NCBI RefSeq assembly: GCF_024494465.1
Contig: NZ_JAETXM010000015.1
Coordinates: 25,148 to 89,147 of the forward strand
Reading direction: 5' to 3'
Source: Bacillus sp. V3B
Lineage (GTDB): Bacteria > Bacillota > Bacilli > Bacillales > Cytobacillaceae
Length of the DNA: 64,000 nt
A model generated the notes under the pieces. The model had not been told where the DNA came from. It was given only the letters and a program-made list of their open reading frames with translations, and searched no databases. Each line of letters opens with the position of its first letter. The first letter of the stretch is position 1. The position numbers were made by a program, and so were the translations under genes. This document shows positions 45,087 through 54,193 of the stretch, in pieces.

Positions 45087-45242
45087 AAAGGTTGTACGCT
45101 AAATCATCTTACACCATGAATTTCCTCATCTTCATTTATCCCACTCTTAACAGACAGCGAAACCCAACATATCATTCATAAAAGCTCTTAATAATAGAGG
45201 AAAGGAGAGCCCGATCAATACTGATCACTCCCCTTTCCTCTA

Positions 45243-46265
45243 TTATTCTATTTCCGCTGTGGTTATTTCTGTTTCTACACTAATTTCATTCAAGTTTTCT
45301 AAAACGCGCTGTGCAATTAGTTTGTAACCGCTAGTGTTTGGGTGAAAATGATCATCATCTAACAATTCTACGTTGGATTGAACAAATAAGTCCGCTATCG
45401 GAATATAATTCACATTCTCAAATTCTTCTGTAACTGATTTACCCACATCGTTCCAGTTATTCATGATCACTCCAAATTCCTCTATATCACCAAAGGGACG
45501 TTCAAATGGATTGTAAAAACCAATCAAATAAATGTGTGTATTTGGATTTAATTCATTTATTTTATTCAAAATGTCTGTTAATCTCTTACTATATTCTTCT
45601 CTTTCTTTTTGAAAAGGCTCTAAAGTAAGGTTGGTAAAATTATTTTTAACCACCTTCATAATGTCGTTAGAACCAATTGTTATGAGGACAGTATCAGCCT
45701 TGCGAATGGAGGATGCGATATCTTTATTTTCCAACCGTTTTAATAATTGATCTGTACGGTTTCCTCTTTTTCCATAGTTTTCTATAGTGACATTTAATTT
45801 ATTATCTTCAAAAGTATGGTTTAGGATCCCGACAAAACCCCCGCTCTCTGTCTCATCTCCTACACCTTGAGTCAGAGAATCACCGATAGCCACGATCTTT
45901 AGATCTTTTTTGAATAAACGAATGGTACCCTCCACTACTTCCCTGATCTTTTCCTTAATTTTTTGTGTTATTGTTTGTTTATCATTAGTGTTATCTGCTT
46001 CTAGCTGACCCTCTTCTGCTGCTGCGATATCATTAGAAATATTGTCCATTTGATCCTCTTTTTCAACTATAGTATCACTAGAAATATTCTCTTGTTGATC
46101 TTCTTCTACAGCTGCAGTATCTATATCCATTTGTTCATTCATATTCGACGTTTGAGTTTTCAAACTTACTTGTTTTGTTTGATTGAAATCCGAAAAAAGT
46201 AAATATAGAAGGAAGCATACTAATAGCAGACTAGCAATAATGATTATTGCTTTCTGTCTCTGCAT
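45243..46265 (-). CDS. Membrane-anchored SGNH/GDSL hydrolase
   Basis: The 340-residue protein has an N-terminal membrane helix, an acidic linker with imperfect repeats (NISSDTIVEKEDQ and NISNDIAAAEEGQ), and an SGNH domain with GDSLTQGVGDE (Ser), GKRGNRT (Gly block), TIGSNDI (Asn) and DDDHFHPN (Asp/His). Such esterases act outside the cell on lipids or acyl groups of wall polymers. It resembles Bacillus YpmR-type proteins. It is followed by a short gap and a terminator. Confidence 0.88.
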   Translation of the reverse strand: MQRQKAIIIIASLLLVCFLLYLLFSDFNQTKQVSLKTQTSNMNEQMDIDTAAVEEDQQENISSDTIVEKEDQMDNISNDIAAAEEGQLEADNTNDKQTITQKIKEKIREVVEGTIRLFKKDLKIVAIGDSLTQGVGDETESGGFVGILNHTFEDNKLNVTIENYGKRGNRTDQLLKRLENKDIASSIRKADTVLITIGSNDIMKVVKNNFTNLTLEPFQKEREEYSKRLTDILNKINELNPNTHIYLIGFYNPFERPFGDIEEFGVIMNNWNDVGKSVTEEFENVNYIPIADLFVQSNVELLDDDHFHPNTSGYKLIAQRVLENLNEISVETEITTAEIE

Positions 46266-46446
46266 GTTGAGACTGCACCTACCAATATCTTATTCTATTT
46301 CCCAAGAATCAACCAAAAACCATTCTTAGTTTGAAATAGTCTATTTATTTTAGCATGTATACAAGCACTATATAAGACAACAAAATGTAGTACTAGCTTT
46401 GCTCTTATTTTATCATTATATACCTTTGGATTATAAAAACTCCATC

Positions 46447-46665
46447 CTAATTACGTTCCCTTTGACGGCCCGAATAATCATTCTCTCGGAAAGATAACCT
46501 CGATATCAGCGCATTGCCCTTCATATCTGTATGCAATTCGTAATCATCGATGTAAGGATGTTCCATATCACGACATTCATCATCATGTTTTTCATAATAG
46601 CCTTAGTCACCACACTCATTTGCTCAATATCTTTCATTCACTTCACTTTGACAATATAAGCACAT
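46447..46665 (-). pseudogene. Small cysteine-containing protein gene with two in-frame stops
   Basis: The minus-strand frame from ATG 46665 reads MCLYCQSEVNERY, TGA, ANECGD, TAA, GYYEKHDDECRDMEHPYIDD and closes SRLSFRENDYSGRQRERN. The CxxC plus later Cys pairs look like a small zinc ribbon. Two stop codons make it a decayed gene. Confidence 0.5.
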
Positions 46666-46986
46666 CTTCTTCCTTGCCTGCTCCTCCTCAAAAGTTTATT
46701 CATTAAAACTATATATAGACTTTTTATTTTCTGTTACGGAGGTTTTATATTGAGGAAAAAACTCTGAATTTTGAAGGGTTTCTACATAAAAAATACCTCG
46801 ATTATTCTAAAATCGAAAAACTATACTAGTATGGTTGAAGGAATTAAATTTTTTGGTGAAGAATATATATATTTATACGAAAGTAGAAAGGGATATACAT
46901 ATATATAACGACGTATACATTGGTATTTTTCATTTTAAATTCATTTTCTCAGAATAGTAAATGATGTATAAGGGAGTTAGGAAAAC
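46666..46986. other. Intergenic region
   Basis: About 320 very AT-rich bases with TATATA runs. No gene or clear terminator seen; the promoter of the 46987 microprotein probably lies in its right part. Confidence 0.4.
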
Positions 46987-47166
46987 ATGAAAAAACTTGT
47001 TGAATTATTCAAATACGGACTAGAAATGTATGCAAATACTTTATATGGAGATATCAATTGCAAAAATAAAAAAGAGGAAGACCTGAGCAAAGATTTAGAT
47101 AGAAGAAAGAAAAAGCAAAGGAAGAAAAGTGTTCAATCCTATTCACACCTTAAAGTAATTAAGTAA
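46987..47166 (+). CDS. Small basic protein, 59 aa, paralogue of the 37666 microprotein
   Basis: ATG 46987 follows AAGGGAG. The first 20 residues (KKLVELFKYGLEMYANTL) mirror those of the 39-aa product at 37666. A long basic tail (RRKKKQRKKSVQSYS) is added. The conserved amphipathic start and strongly basic end suggest membrane-surface or nucleic-acid contact. Function unknown. Confidence 0.6.
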   Translation: MKKLVELFKYGLEMYANTLYGDINCKNKKEEDLSKDLDRRKKKQRKKSVQSYSHLKVIK

Positions 47167-47319
47167 ATGTTTTCTTTTTTGGGCAGGACAGTAAAGGTTG
47201 AAGGCCACTGAAAAAGCCCCTCTTATAAAGATTAAAAAAGTTGGTTAGAGTTTTTTACGGTCATGCTTCTTTTTATACACAAAAAGCTTCCTCTATTTAA
47301 TGAGAAAGCTTTCTAGAAT

Positions 47320-48912
47320 TTAGGACTGAGATCCATTCATTTGTGACATTATTAAATCTGCTAATCCATAGTTTTCATTTTCTAATTGCTTGATTTGTTC
47401 CATATAGATATCATGCTCTTCATTTAAATTTCTTAAACCGGTTTCCCACATTTGTTTTTCCTCTTTCTCTGTGATCAAATCCCTTTTCAACTTGTTTACT
47501 TTCCTCTCCATGCGATGAATCTGTTCCCGCTCAAGCTCGACAAAAGAACTCTTTGAAAGAAGTACATCATTGACCATTTTGTCCAACATAGGCTCTACCT
47601 TTTTTTCCTCCTCCAGTATATCCAATGGATTCGTGAAATTCGTTAGTTTGCTGCCTATTTTCCTCAAGAACCCCACTGCGGCAGTCTGTTTTTCCTTAGC
47701 ACCCCTTAGCTCTTTAATTTTAGCCACCACTTCTTGGTATTCCTTTTTATGTGCCTCAAAAGAAGATGAAATATCTAACGCGTCAAGATTTGAAACGATT
47801 AAGGCAGATAAAATATGCTGCTTCTCTACCCCGATTTTCTCTAATTCCTCGTCAATCTGCATTTCATAGTCCTTAATCATGGTGTCATTTCGATGAATGC
47901 CGTCTCTTAGTTCTTTTTGTTCCTTTTCGATTCTGTCTAATTCCACATGAAAACTCCGGTACTGGTTATAACGTCTTGCCCATTCTTGAATGAATGGCTC
48001 AAACTCGGCAGCGTCCTCACCCCCACTCATATAAGGTAGGGATAGTTGCAACAGAATAATCGGAAGTAACTTTTTCTTTAATGATTTATTTTGCTGATTA
48101 ATGATTATGGCACCGCCACCTATTAAAAGCGGAAAGATAAATAACGGATTCGTCAGTACAGCGATGGTTGATGTTACACCCGTATAGAAACCAAACGGAA
48201 ACGTGAGACCGAATAAACCTGCGAACCTTGTTACTAAAGAGGTTACAGTTGAATAAAAAGCGGATCCACTAACCTCAGCGATAATAGCGAATACCCTACT
48301 TGTTCCGCTTGTCGTGATGGCCTTACGAATCATTTCATCGGTTAATTCCGTTATGTCTAGCTCTTCTTGAATGATTATTTTCTTTTCTTCTGACAAACTA
48401 TGAATATATTCATTCACTTGAGAAGCAAACTTCATTTGATCTTCTACTGTAAAATCTTGAAAACTACCGTCTAATTCACGAAATACTTTACTCATTTGAA
48501 AACGAATCATTTGTTGCAGCTTTGTTAACGAGGACCCGCTTTCCACAAATGAACGAAACTGCTTATCTTGTTTTTGATACTGATCATATACCTCATTCAC
48601 TATGGTTATACATTGGTCCTCAATATCTTGTTGGAGTGTATATTTTCTCCCTTTGAGTTTTAATAATTCCGTCAATTCTAAAAATAGATCTACCTGCAAC
48701 TCTTGATCCTCTTTGTTTTCTATTTTCTTTACTTCTTCCTCTAAGTGCTTCGTAAAATGGTCTTGTCCTTCTTTTGAAAATAAATCCTTTGTCTTTGATG
48801 ATAAAAGGTGACCAATATTTGTTTTGCATAATAAGGCATATACCATTCGAAGATCATTTCCCTTTAAAGAAACGATACTATTGGCAAGAATTTGACCATC
48901 CAAGACATCCAC
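47320..48912 (-). CDS. Coiled-coil protein with central hydrophobic hairpin (UPF0174/YaaW-like)
   Basis: The 530-residue protein has a helical N-terminal part, a central region where two membrane-type helices meet (GLFGLTFPFGFYTGVTST, then PLFIFPLLIGGGAIII, about residues 235-280), and a long coiled-coil tail (about 310-520). The central segment recalls the YaaW/UPF0174 family. The soluble-hairpin-coil layout is also that of pore-forming or membrane-remodelling proteins, so a defence or toxin role is possible but unproven. The ribosome site GAGGAGTG precedes ATG 48912. Confidence 0.65.
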   Translation of the reverse strand: MDVLDGQILANSIVSLKGNDLRMVYALLCKTNIGHLLSSKTKDLFSKEGQDHFTKHLEEEVKKIENKEDQELQVDLFLELTELLKLKGRKYTLQQDIEDQCITIVNEVYDQYQKQDKQFRSFVESGSSLTKLQQMIRFQMSKVFRELDGSFQDFTVEDQMKFASQVNEYIHSLSEEKKIIIQEELDITELTDEMIRKAITTSGTSRVFAIIAEVSGSAFYSTVTSLVTRFAGLFGLTFPFGFYTGVTSTIAVLTNPLFIFPLLIGGGAIIINQQNKSLKKKLLPIILLQLSLPYMSGGEDAAEFEPFIQEWARRYNQYRSFHVELDRIEKEQKELRDGIHRNDTMIKDYEMQIDEELEKIGVEKQHILSALIVSNLDALDISSSFEAHKKEYQEVVAKIKELRGAKEKQTAAVGFLRKIGSKLTNFTNPLDILEEEKKVEPMLDKMVNDVLLSKSSFVELEREQIHRMERKVNKLKRDLITEKEEKQMWETGLRNLNEEHDIYMEQIKQLENENYGLADLIMSQMNGSQS

Positions 48913-49023
48913 TCCTCATTTTCTGTTAGATACTTCCATTATAATAGGCTTTTACAAGGAAATAAATAAAACCACTCCCAATTTCTCTACTCGGGAATGG
49001 TTCTGATTAGCAGGACACTACTT

Positions 49024-50208
49024 TTAAAACAAATAATGCTCAACAATTTTCACAAATGCTTTTTCTACATTTAGCAGCGCTCTTTCGTCAATATCGAATT
49101 TCGGGTGGTGATGCGGATAAGCCGTATGGGATGTTTCATTTTGTGAACCCACTTGGAAATAGGTGCCTGGTTTTTCTCGTAAAAAGTATGCAAAGTCTTC
49201 CGCCCCCATGCTTGGAGTCAACTCCAATACGTTCCCTTCCGAAAATTCCTGTACAAACAATTTTCTCACCAAACTTGTTTCTTCATGATGATTATACAAG
49301 GCAGGATAGCCATTTAAATAATCAATCGAATAGGTTGCTCCAAATGCGGATGAGATTCCATCTACGATACTCTTAATCTGATTTTCTACCTTCTTCCGGA
49401 CATCACTATCAAAAGTCCGTACCGTTCCTTCGATCGTCGCTTTATCAGAAATGACATTAAAGGCAGTACCCGATTGAAAAATACCAACCGTCACTACAGC
49501 AGATTGAAGTGGGTTGACTCCTCGGCTCACAATTTTTTGCAAGGCACTTACGATTTCACTACCAATCACAATCGAGTCAATTGCTTCTTGCGGCCGCGCT
49601 CCATGACCGCCTTTTCCTTGTAGATGAATCGCAAATTTATCGACGGCCGCCATTTGATGGCCTTCTCCGACGCTGATTTTTCCTAAAGGCGTCTGTGAAT
49701 CTAAATGAGCGCCAAAGACATAATCGACCCCATCCAAGATTCCTTCTTCAATCATAAATTTCGCCCCGCCTGGAGGTGTTTCTTCCGCTGGTTGAAAAAT
49801 AAACATGACGTTTCCCTTCATTTGTTGGCGGTACTGACTGAGAACTTGCGCGGTACCAAGCAATGCAGCGGTATGACCATCATGACCACAAGCATGCATC
49901 ACACCTGAATTTTTCGATTTATAAGGAACTTCCTTTTCATCCTGGATCGGTAAAGCATCAAAATCAGCTCGTAAAGCGATCGTTTTTCCTGGTTGATCAC
50001 CTCGTAGAATCCCGATCAATCCATGTCCACCAATATTGGTCTTCACGTCCAACCCAAAATCGATTAATTTCTCCTTTATGTACTGAGCTGTCTTCGTCTC
50101 CTTAAAGGACAATTCCGGATTCTCATGCATATACCTTCTCCAACTCACTACCTCATCAAAATTCCCAATGAGCTTTTCATTGATCTCATTCACAAGTTTC
50201 GTTTCCAT
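49024..50208 (-). CDS. M20-family amidohydrolase
   Basis: The 394-residue enzyme shows M20D features: RYMHENPELSFKE, ALRADFDALPIQDE, HACGHDGHTA (metal ligands), FQPAEETPPGGA and TPSMGAEDFAYFL. Relatives cleave N-acyl amino acids, indole-3-acetyl conjugates or N-acetyl-diaminopimelate. The exact substrate is unknown. ATG 50208 follows AAAGGGAG; the frame is open to 50256. A conspicuous repeat (50283-50332) precedes it. Confidence 0.9.
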   Translation of the reverse strand: METKLVNEINEKLIGNFDEVVSWRRYMHENPELSFKETKTAQYIKEKLIDFGLDVKTNIGGHGLIGILRGDQPGKTIALRADFDALPIQDEKEVPYKSKNSGVMHACGHDGHTAALLGTAQVLSQYRQQMKGNVMFIFQPAEETPPGGAKFMIEEGILDGVDYVFGAHLDSQTPLGKISVGEGHQMAAVDKFAIHLQGKGGHGARPQEAIDSIVIGSEIVSALQKIVSRGVNPLQSAVVTVGIFQSGTAFNVISDKATIEGTVRTFDSDVRKKVENQIKSIVDGISSAFGATYSIDYLNGYPALYNHHEETSLVRKLFVQEFSEGNVLELTPSMGAEDFAYFLREKPGTYFQVGSQNETSHTAYPHHHPKFDIDERALLNVEKAFVKIVEHYLF

Positions 50209-50282
50209 GTGTATACTCCCTTTCGTAGGTGGGACGGGCTTAGTTTTTTCATACATTTAACACCGTCCCTTCCATTTTTTTA

Positions 50283-50332
50283 AAAACGATCAATCTATAA
50301 AACGATCAATCTATACATTGATTGATCGTTTT
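50283..50332. promoter_or_regulatory. Direct plus inverted repeats upstream of the amidohydrolase
   Basis: AAAACGATCAATCTATA occurs twice in tandem (50283-50299 and 50299-50315), and AAAACGATCAATC is repeated inverted at 50320-50332. It could be an operator with three half-sites or a minus-strand terminator. Confidence 0.5.
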
Positions 50333-50558
50333 GATATTTATTTTTCTATTAATAAGAATTTTATGCCATTTTTAATAGATGTGCAAACAATAGAAGGAGA
50401 CGTTCTATTCAAATCCCGAACTAATGGCTCGTACCAAAAAAAGGTGACTAGGTTCCATCCTATTCTAGAGGTACCTGTCACTCAAACTTTTTGAAGGATC
50501 GTTACGATTTCCTCCTTACAATCATCATTCGCTGTTATCTAACGGAAAATCCATTCTA

Positions 50559-50693
50559 TTAAGATTTCTCCTCTATTTTAGTCAAAATCACATTGGCTGC
50601 TTCTACCGCTTCGCCCGCTTTTCGCAAACTCTGCGATAGCTTCTGCGCATTTTCCAGGTAGGTTTGATCACCTAGTACCTTCTTTTGTACAAG
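50559..50693 (-). pseudogene. C-terminal scrap of a MGT-family glycosyltransferase
   Basis: A minus-strand frame reads KVLGDQTYLENAQKLSQSLR and AGEAVEAANVILTKIEEKS, the usual tail of macrolide-type UDP-glycosyltransferases (YjiC-like). Nothing of the catalytic part remains. The surrounding 50333-50834 shows no other gene. Confidence 0.6.
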
Positions 50694-50834
50694 TCATTCC
50701 AACTTAAAATACAAAAACATTACTTACAATGAGAAAAAAATGCATAAAATTTATTGAAATAGCGAACATTTATCACTGCAAATAAATTAAATATTCGTGT
50801 ATAATAAAAATATAATTGAATTGGAGGTTTTTTT

Positions 50835-51521
50835 GTGGAATTAATGTATACAGGTAAAACAAAAAATGTATTTAAATTAGAAGATGGACACTATTTACTA
50901 AAATTTAAAGATGATGTAACTGGAGAAAACGGAGTATTCGATCCAGGTGCAAACACAGTTGGATTAACCATTGATGGTGCAGGACTTGCTGGATTACGCC
51001 TTACTTCCTTTTTCTACTCTAAATTAAACGAACAAGGTGTCCCTACTCACTATGTCGATGCAAACTTCGAAAGTGCAACAATGACTGTAAAACCAGCAAC
51101 TGTATTCGGTAATGGTTTAGAAGTCATTTGTCGTTTTAAAGCTGTCGGAAGCTTTTTACGTCGTTACGGAGCATATGTGGAAGAAGGACAAGATTTAGAC
51201 GCTTTCGTTGAAGTAACCATTAAAGATGACGATCGTCAAGATCCGCCTATTTCTGCCGATGCATTAGCTATGTTAGGTATTTTATCACTAGAAGAATATG
51301 AAGTTTTAAAACAACGTACAATTGAGATTTCTAAATTTGTAGGTTCAGAACTTGCTAAAAAAGGGTTAACATTGTATGACATTAAATTAGAATTTGGTCG
51401 CGACGCAAATACAAATGAAATTTTATTAATTGATGAAATTTCTGGTGGTAATATGCGTGCATACAAAGACGATACATACATTGAACCACTTGAACTTGAA
51501 AAAATTATGTTAGCTGAATAA
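50835..51521 (+). CDS. PurC-like (SAICAR synthase family) protein, divergent
   Basis: The 228-residue protein has the SAICAR synthase fold signatures: YTGKTKNVFKL at the P-loop-like start and YDIKLEFGRD near the end. It differs at usual active-site stretches: KFKDDVTGENG for the family KDDATAFNG, GSFLRRYG for AGSMAKRLG, and DEISGGNMRAY for DEISPDTCRLW. It stands alone, not in a pur operon, with its own terminator. It may be a paralogue using a related carboxylate substrate. The start is GTG 50835 after TTGGAGG. Confidence 0.75.
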   Translation: MELMYTGKTKNVFKLEDGHYLLKFKDDVTGENGVFDPGANTVGLTIDGAGLAGLRLTSFFYSKLNEQGVPTHYVDANFESATMTVKPATVFGNGLEVICRFKAVGSFLRRYGAYVEEGQDLDAFVEVTIKDDDRQDPPISADALAMLGILSLEEYEVLKQRTIEISKFVGSELAKKGLTLYDIKLEFGRDANTNEILLIDEISGGNMRAYKDDTYIEPLELEKIMLAE

Positions 51522-51529
51522 GAAAAATA

Positions 51530-51580
51530 AAAGGGGACTAATCTGTAAATCAATATTTACGGTTTAGTTCCCTTTTATTT
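51530..51580 (+). terminator. Terminator of the PurC-like gene
   Basis: AAAAGGG-ACTAA ... TTTAGTTCCCTTTTATTTTT, with GTAAA/TTTAC in the stem. Confidence 0.85.
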
Positions 51581-51589
51581 TTGATTTTT

Positions 51590-51742
51590 TAGTTCATATT
51601 TTCTAACGAATCTGTTTGTTGAATATAATCTCTATTTCCCCATTTAAAAAGTATATAGAGCAACAAAAAGAACAAATACTGATGTAAGAATAGCCATAAC
51701 AGCATATGACTTTCGTTTTGCTCGTATTTCAGAAATCCCCAT
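51590..51742 (-). pseudogene. Small membrane protein, frameshifted
   Basis: From ATG 51742 the minus strand reads GISEIRAKRKSYAVMAIL, a hydrophobic helix and LYTF, then TAA. Another frame continues KWGNRDYIQQTDSLENMN. One base change restores a single small membrane protein. No ribosome site is obvious. Confidence 0.45.
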
Positions 51743-51784
51743 TTCTTGACTTAAATGGCTTCATTTTATCTTTTTCGCCATACA

Positions 51785-52012
51785 TTAATGTAAATCTGGA
51801 AGCTCAATGTCTCCTTTATCCAGTATCATCACATGTTCCATATCCACTGTCCCATTTGAATATCCATTTCCGTTTACAGAACGTTTTGGAAAGGTTTCTT
51901 TATCCGCTTGATCATATGGAAGCCATCCAAAAAGCATATATTGTTCAGGGGGAAAATCGTTAAAAAACACATTAGGTTGTTTTGCTGATTCTACTTTTGT
52001 GAATGTACTCAT
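51785..52012 (-). CDS. Uncharacterised protein or gene fragment, 75 aa
   Basis: The frame ends in a plausible protein sequence (FNDFPPEQYMLFGWLPYDQ, DMEHVMILDKGDIELPDLH). It stays open about ten codons upstream of ATG 52012 and has no ribosome site, so it may be the 3' end of a longer, lost gene. No family recognised. Confidence 0.4.
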   Translation of the reverse strand: MSTFTKVESAKQPNVFFNDFPPEQYMLFGWLPYDQADKETFPKRSVNGNGYSNGTVDMEHVMILDKGDIELPDLH

Positions 52013-52148
52013 GAAGTTTGCATCGTAACACCTTAGTACATCGCATTACAAGGTTAAATGTAGAAGTTTTATCAATTATTAACTTCGATAGCGTAATAAA
52101 TAAGTGCTGTTGGATAAGAATATACAAAAACGGAAAAGGAGATAGCAT

Positions 52149-52658
52149 ATGATTAAAAGAATTCTTCAAGTTATGTCATTGTTACTCATATTCAATTTTG
52201 TGAATACAAATATGACCTATTCTGCATCAAGTCTTGAAAAGGATGAATGCTGGAAGAACTTAAACCAAAGAATATTACACGATATAAAAGTGAATTTTCC
52301 AGAGTTAAGTATCTTAGATCAAGATAAAGGTCGTGTTACTCAATATACAATGGATGATTTACATAAAGTAATAATCATTGAGGGTAGAGAAACTTCACAT
52401 CTCAAATCGTTATTACCTTTGTTTACTGGATCTAATCAAGGAGAAAGAAAATTATTCATTGTAAGCGGAGAGGAGTCAATTCCTCCGAAATATGATAATT
52501 CCTTTGTTGGCTATCTCTTATATAAGGAACTGGATGGAACAAACGTTATGATAAAATTAAGGAGAAGTGATACTTCTTGGGATGTAGTAAGTTCGAGAAA
52601 AGTTAATGGGGACAGACTTTTTCTCTCTAAAGAATGCCAATGTAAATTAGACGAATAA
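52149..52658 (+). CDS. Secreted protein of unknown function, 169 aa
   Basis: ATG 52149 follows AAAAGGAGATAGC. A signal peptide (KRILQVMSLLLIFNFVN, cut near TYSASS) is followed by a mixed alpha/beta domain with Cys at DECWKNL and a CQC pair near the end, which could form a disulfide outside the cell. No family is recognised. A terminator follows directly. Confidence 0.7.
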   Translation: MIKRILQVMSLLLIFNFVNTNMTYSASSLEKDECWKNLNQRILHDIKVNFPELSILDQDKGRVTQYTMDDLHKVIIIEGRETSHLKSLLPLFTGSNQGERKLFIVSGEESIPPKYDNSFVGYLLYKELDGTNVMIKLRRSDTSWDVVSSRKVNGDRLFLSKECQCKLDE

Positions 52659-52702
52659 GAACTTGTTTTCCAAAAAATTGCTGGCAACAAGTTCTTTTTT
52701 CT
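52657..52702 (+). terminator. Terminator
   Basis: AAGAACTTGTT / AACAAGTTCTTTTTT. Confidence 0.85.
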
Positions 52703-52745
52703 TAATTCATAATTAAGCAAACTACCGTTAATCATGTTTGTTCAA

Positions 52746-53177
52746 TTACGAACTTCCCTTTTCAGGTACATAATCAATTGAATTAGCGATTTCAATAAAT
52801 GTTTCTGGTGTTACTGTATCTAAAACTCTTTTACTAACACTAAGTATATATTGCCAATTATCATGTTCAAAAACGAAAAAGTTAAAATATTGATGTTCGA
52901 AATAAATCACCTTTTGCCCATTTTCGAGCGTATAAGTTGTATGATTCTTTTCATTCTTGAAATTAATTTTGTATTTCAATTGTCGAATATCGAGTTTGTA
53001 ATGATATTCTGATGACTTTTCATTTATAAATTCAATATCCAAAGAGTCGTTTAAATTCCCTTCCAAATCATTAAATCGTCCAAAATAATGAGTAAAAGGA
53101 ATAGAAGGCACTTTAAATGGCAGTTTCACATCTTTCTTGAAATGATTTTCAAATGTTATAGAATCGTAGTCTCTCAT
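52746..53177 (-). CDS. Uncharacterised protein, 143 aa
   Basis: ATG 53177 follows AGAAGGAATTT. The product is beta-rich and contains ENGQKVIYFEHQYFNFFVFEHD and ETFIEIANSIDYVPE, a pattern like the DUF4367 domain often attached to anti-sigma factors. The usual N-terminal anchor is missing, so it may be a truncated member. Certainty is low. Confidence 0.55.
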   Translation of the reverse strand: MRDYDSITFENHFKKDVKLPFKVPSIPFTHYFGRFNDLEGNLNDSLDIEFINEKSSEYHYKLDIRQLKYKINFKNEKNHTTYTLENGQKVIYFEHQYFNFFVFEHDNWQYILSVSKRVLDTVTPETFIEIANSIDYVPEKGSS

Positions 53178-53347
53178 AAATTCCTTCTAAAAATAACCAA
53201 CCTCTTGAATTAGAAAAGTGATCCTTCGTTATAGAAATGCTACCTTCTATTTTTATTTTTTATAGTTTTAGTGATCCTCTTTTCATACTCTTCTTTCATA
53301 TAATCCATTTCTATATTGTTCAATCGTTTGATGAGGCTTTTCAATCA

Positions 53348-53920
53348 TTAGCGATTTACCTCACTTTTATTTTTTCTCCAATAAATAAAAGTCAAAACAA
53401 TACCAATGGCTACAACCACTGCAATCCATAAATATAATTTTTTTCCTTCATGTTTATCAGTTAGATCAACTTCTTCAATTGGGGGTTGCCCTTCACTAAG
53501 AACCTCTAAATCTTTCTGTGACGAACTCAATTCGTTAGTTCGATCACAAATGACGGTTACAAGTGATTTTACGCCGTACATCGTTGATTCATTGGCATAA
53601 ACCAAATATTCTTGTCCTTCTTTAAAATCAAATCCACAGTCTCCACCACCCTGACCAGTAGTAATGATTATTTGTGACTGCTCTACGCCTTTCCATGTGT
53701 TAACTACTTCAAAGAGAACTGACTTTGATGTATATCCCTTTAGACTCCGCTTCTCTCTGATATCAACAACTTTCCCACTAAAGACAGCCTTCGAACGATC
53801 AAATTCTTCCTCTACACTCGGTAATTCTGCACACGAACAAGCACTTGCATTCGATGGAAAAGAGCCTATTAAGAACATATTAATGAAAATGAATACGAAA
53901 AATAAAGTCGTCTTCTTCAA
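53348..53920 (-). CDS. Secreted NTR/TIMP-like protein with C-terminal membrane anchor
   Basis: The 190-residue protein has a signal peptide cut before ACSCAE, a CSCAELPSVEEEFDRSKAVF start typical of tissue-inhibitor-of-metalloproteinase-like (NTR) domains, four Cys in all (CSC, GGGDCGF, VICDRT), and a C-terminal helix (LYLWIAVVVAIGIVLTFIY) with basic tail. It is displayed on the cell surface. Role unknown. The upstream small membrane gene ends ten bases before its ATG. Confidence 0.75.
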   Translation of the reverse strand: MKKTTLFFVFIFINMFLIGSFPSNASACSCAELPSVEEEFDRSKAVFSGKVVDIREKRSLKGYTSKSVLFEVVNTWKGVEQSQIIITTGQGGGDCGFDFKEGQEYLVYANESTMYGVKSLVTVICDRTNELSSSQKDLEVLSEGQPPIEEVDLTDKHEGKKLYLWIAVVVAIGIVLTFIYWRKNKSEVNR

Positions 53921-53929
53921 ATAATCACC

Positions 53930-54097
53930 TCAATCTTTACGATAATAATTCTTCCAAATCATTAGAAAATAACTGAGTAAATAAGCAAAGCATGTAACGC
54001 CAAATAAAGTAAAAATGCTTGGAGTCATAGATACATACAAACTGATTGGTAACGACCATATGAAAGCAATTAAGCAGTTAAAATAAAGATTTGACAC
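53930..54097 (-). CDS. Small two-helix membrane protein, 55 aa
   Basis: From GTG 54097 the product has two hydrophobic helices (NCLIAFIWSLPISLY and FTLFGVTCFAYLLSYFLMIW) and ends KNYYRKD. The frame is open further upstream, so a truncated larger protein is also possible. It ends just before the NTR-like gene and is likely co-transcribed. Confidence 0.45.
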   Translation of the reverse strand: MSNLYFNCLIAFIWSLPISLYVSMTPSIFTLFGVTCFAYLLSYFLMIWKNYYRKD

Positions 54098-54193
54098 AAA
54101 AAAGACCCCGAAATCGCAAAAGATTTTTTAAACGAAATCAGGGTGGGAGTAGCAAATGTTTATTTTAACAGGGAAAGTTTCTGTTTTGTTAGG

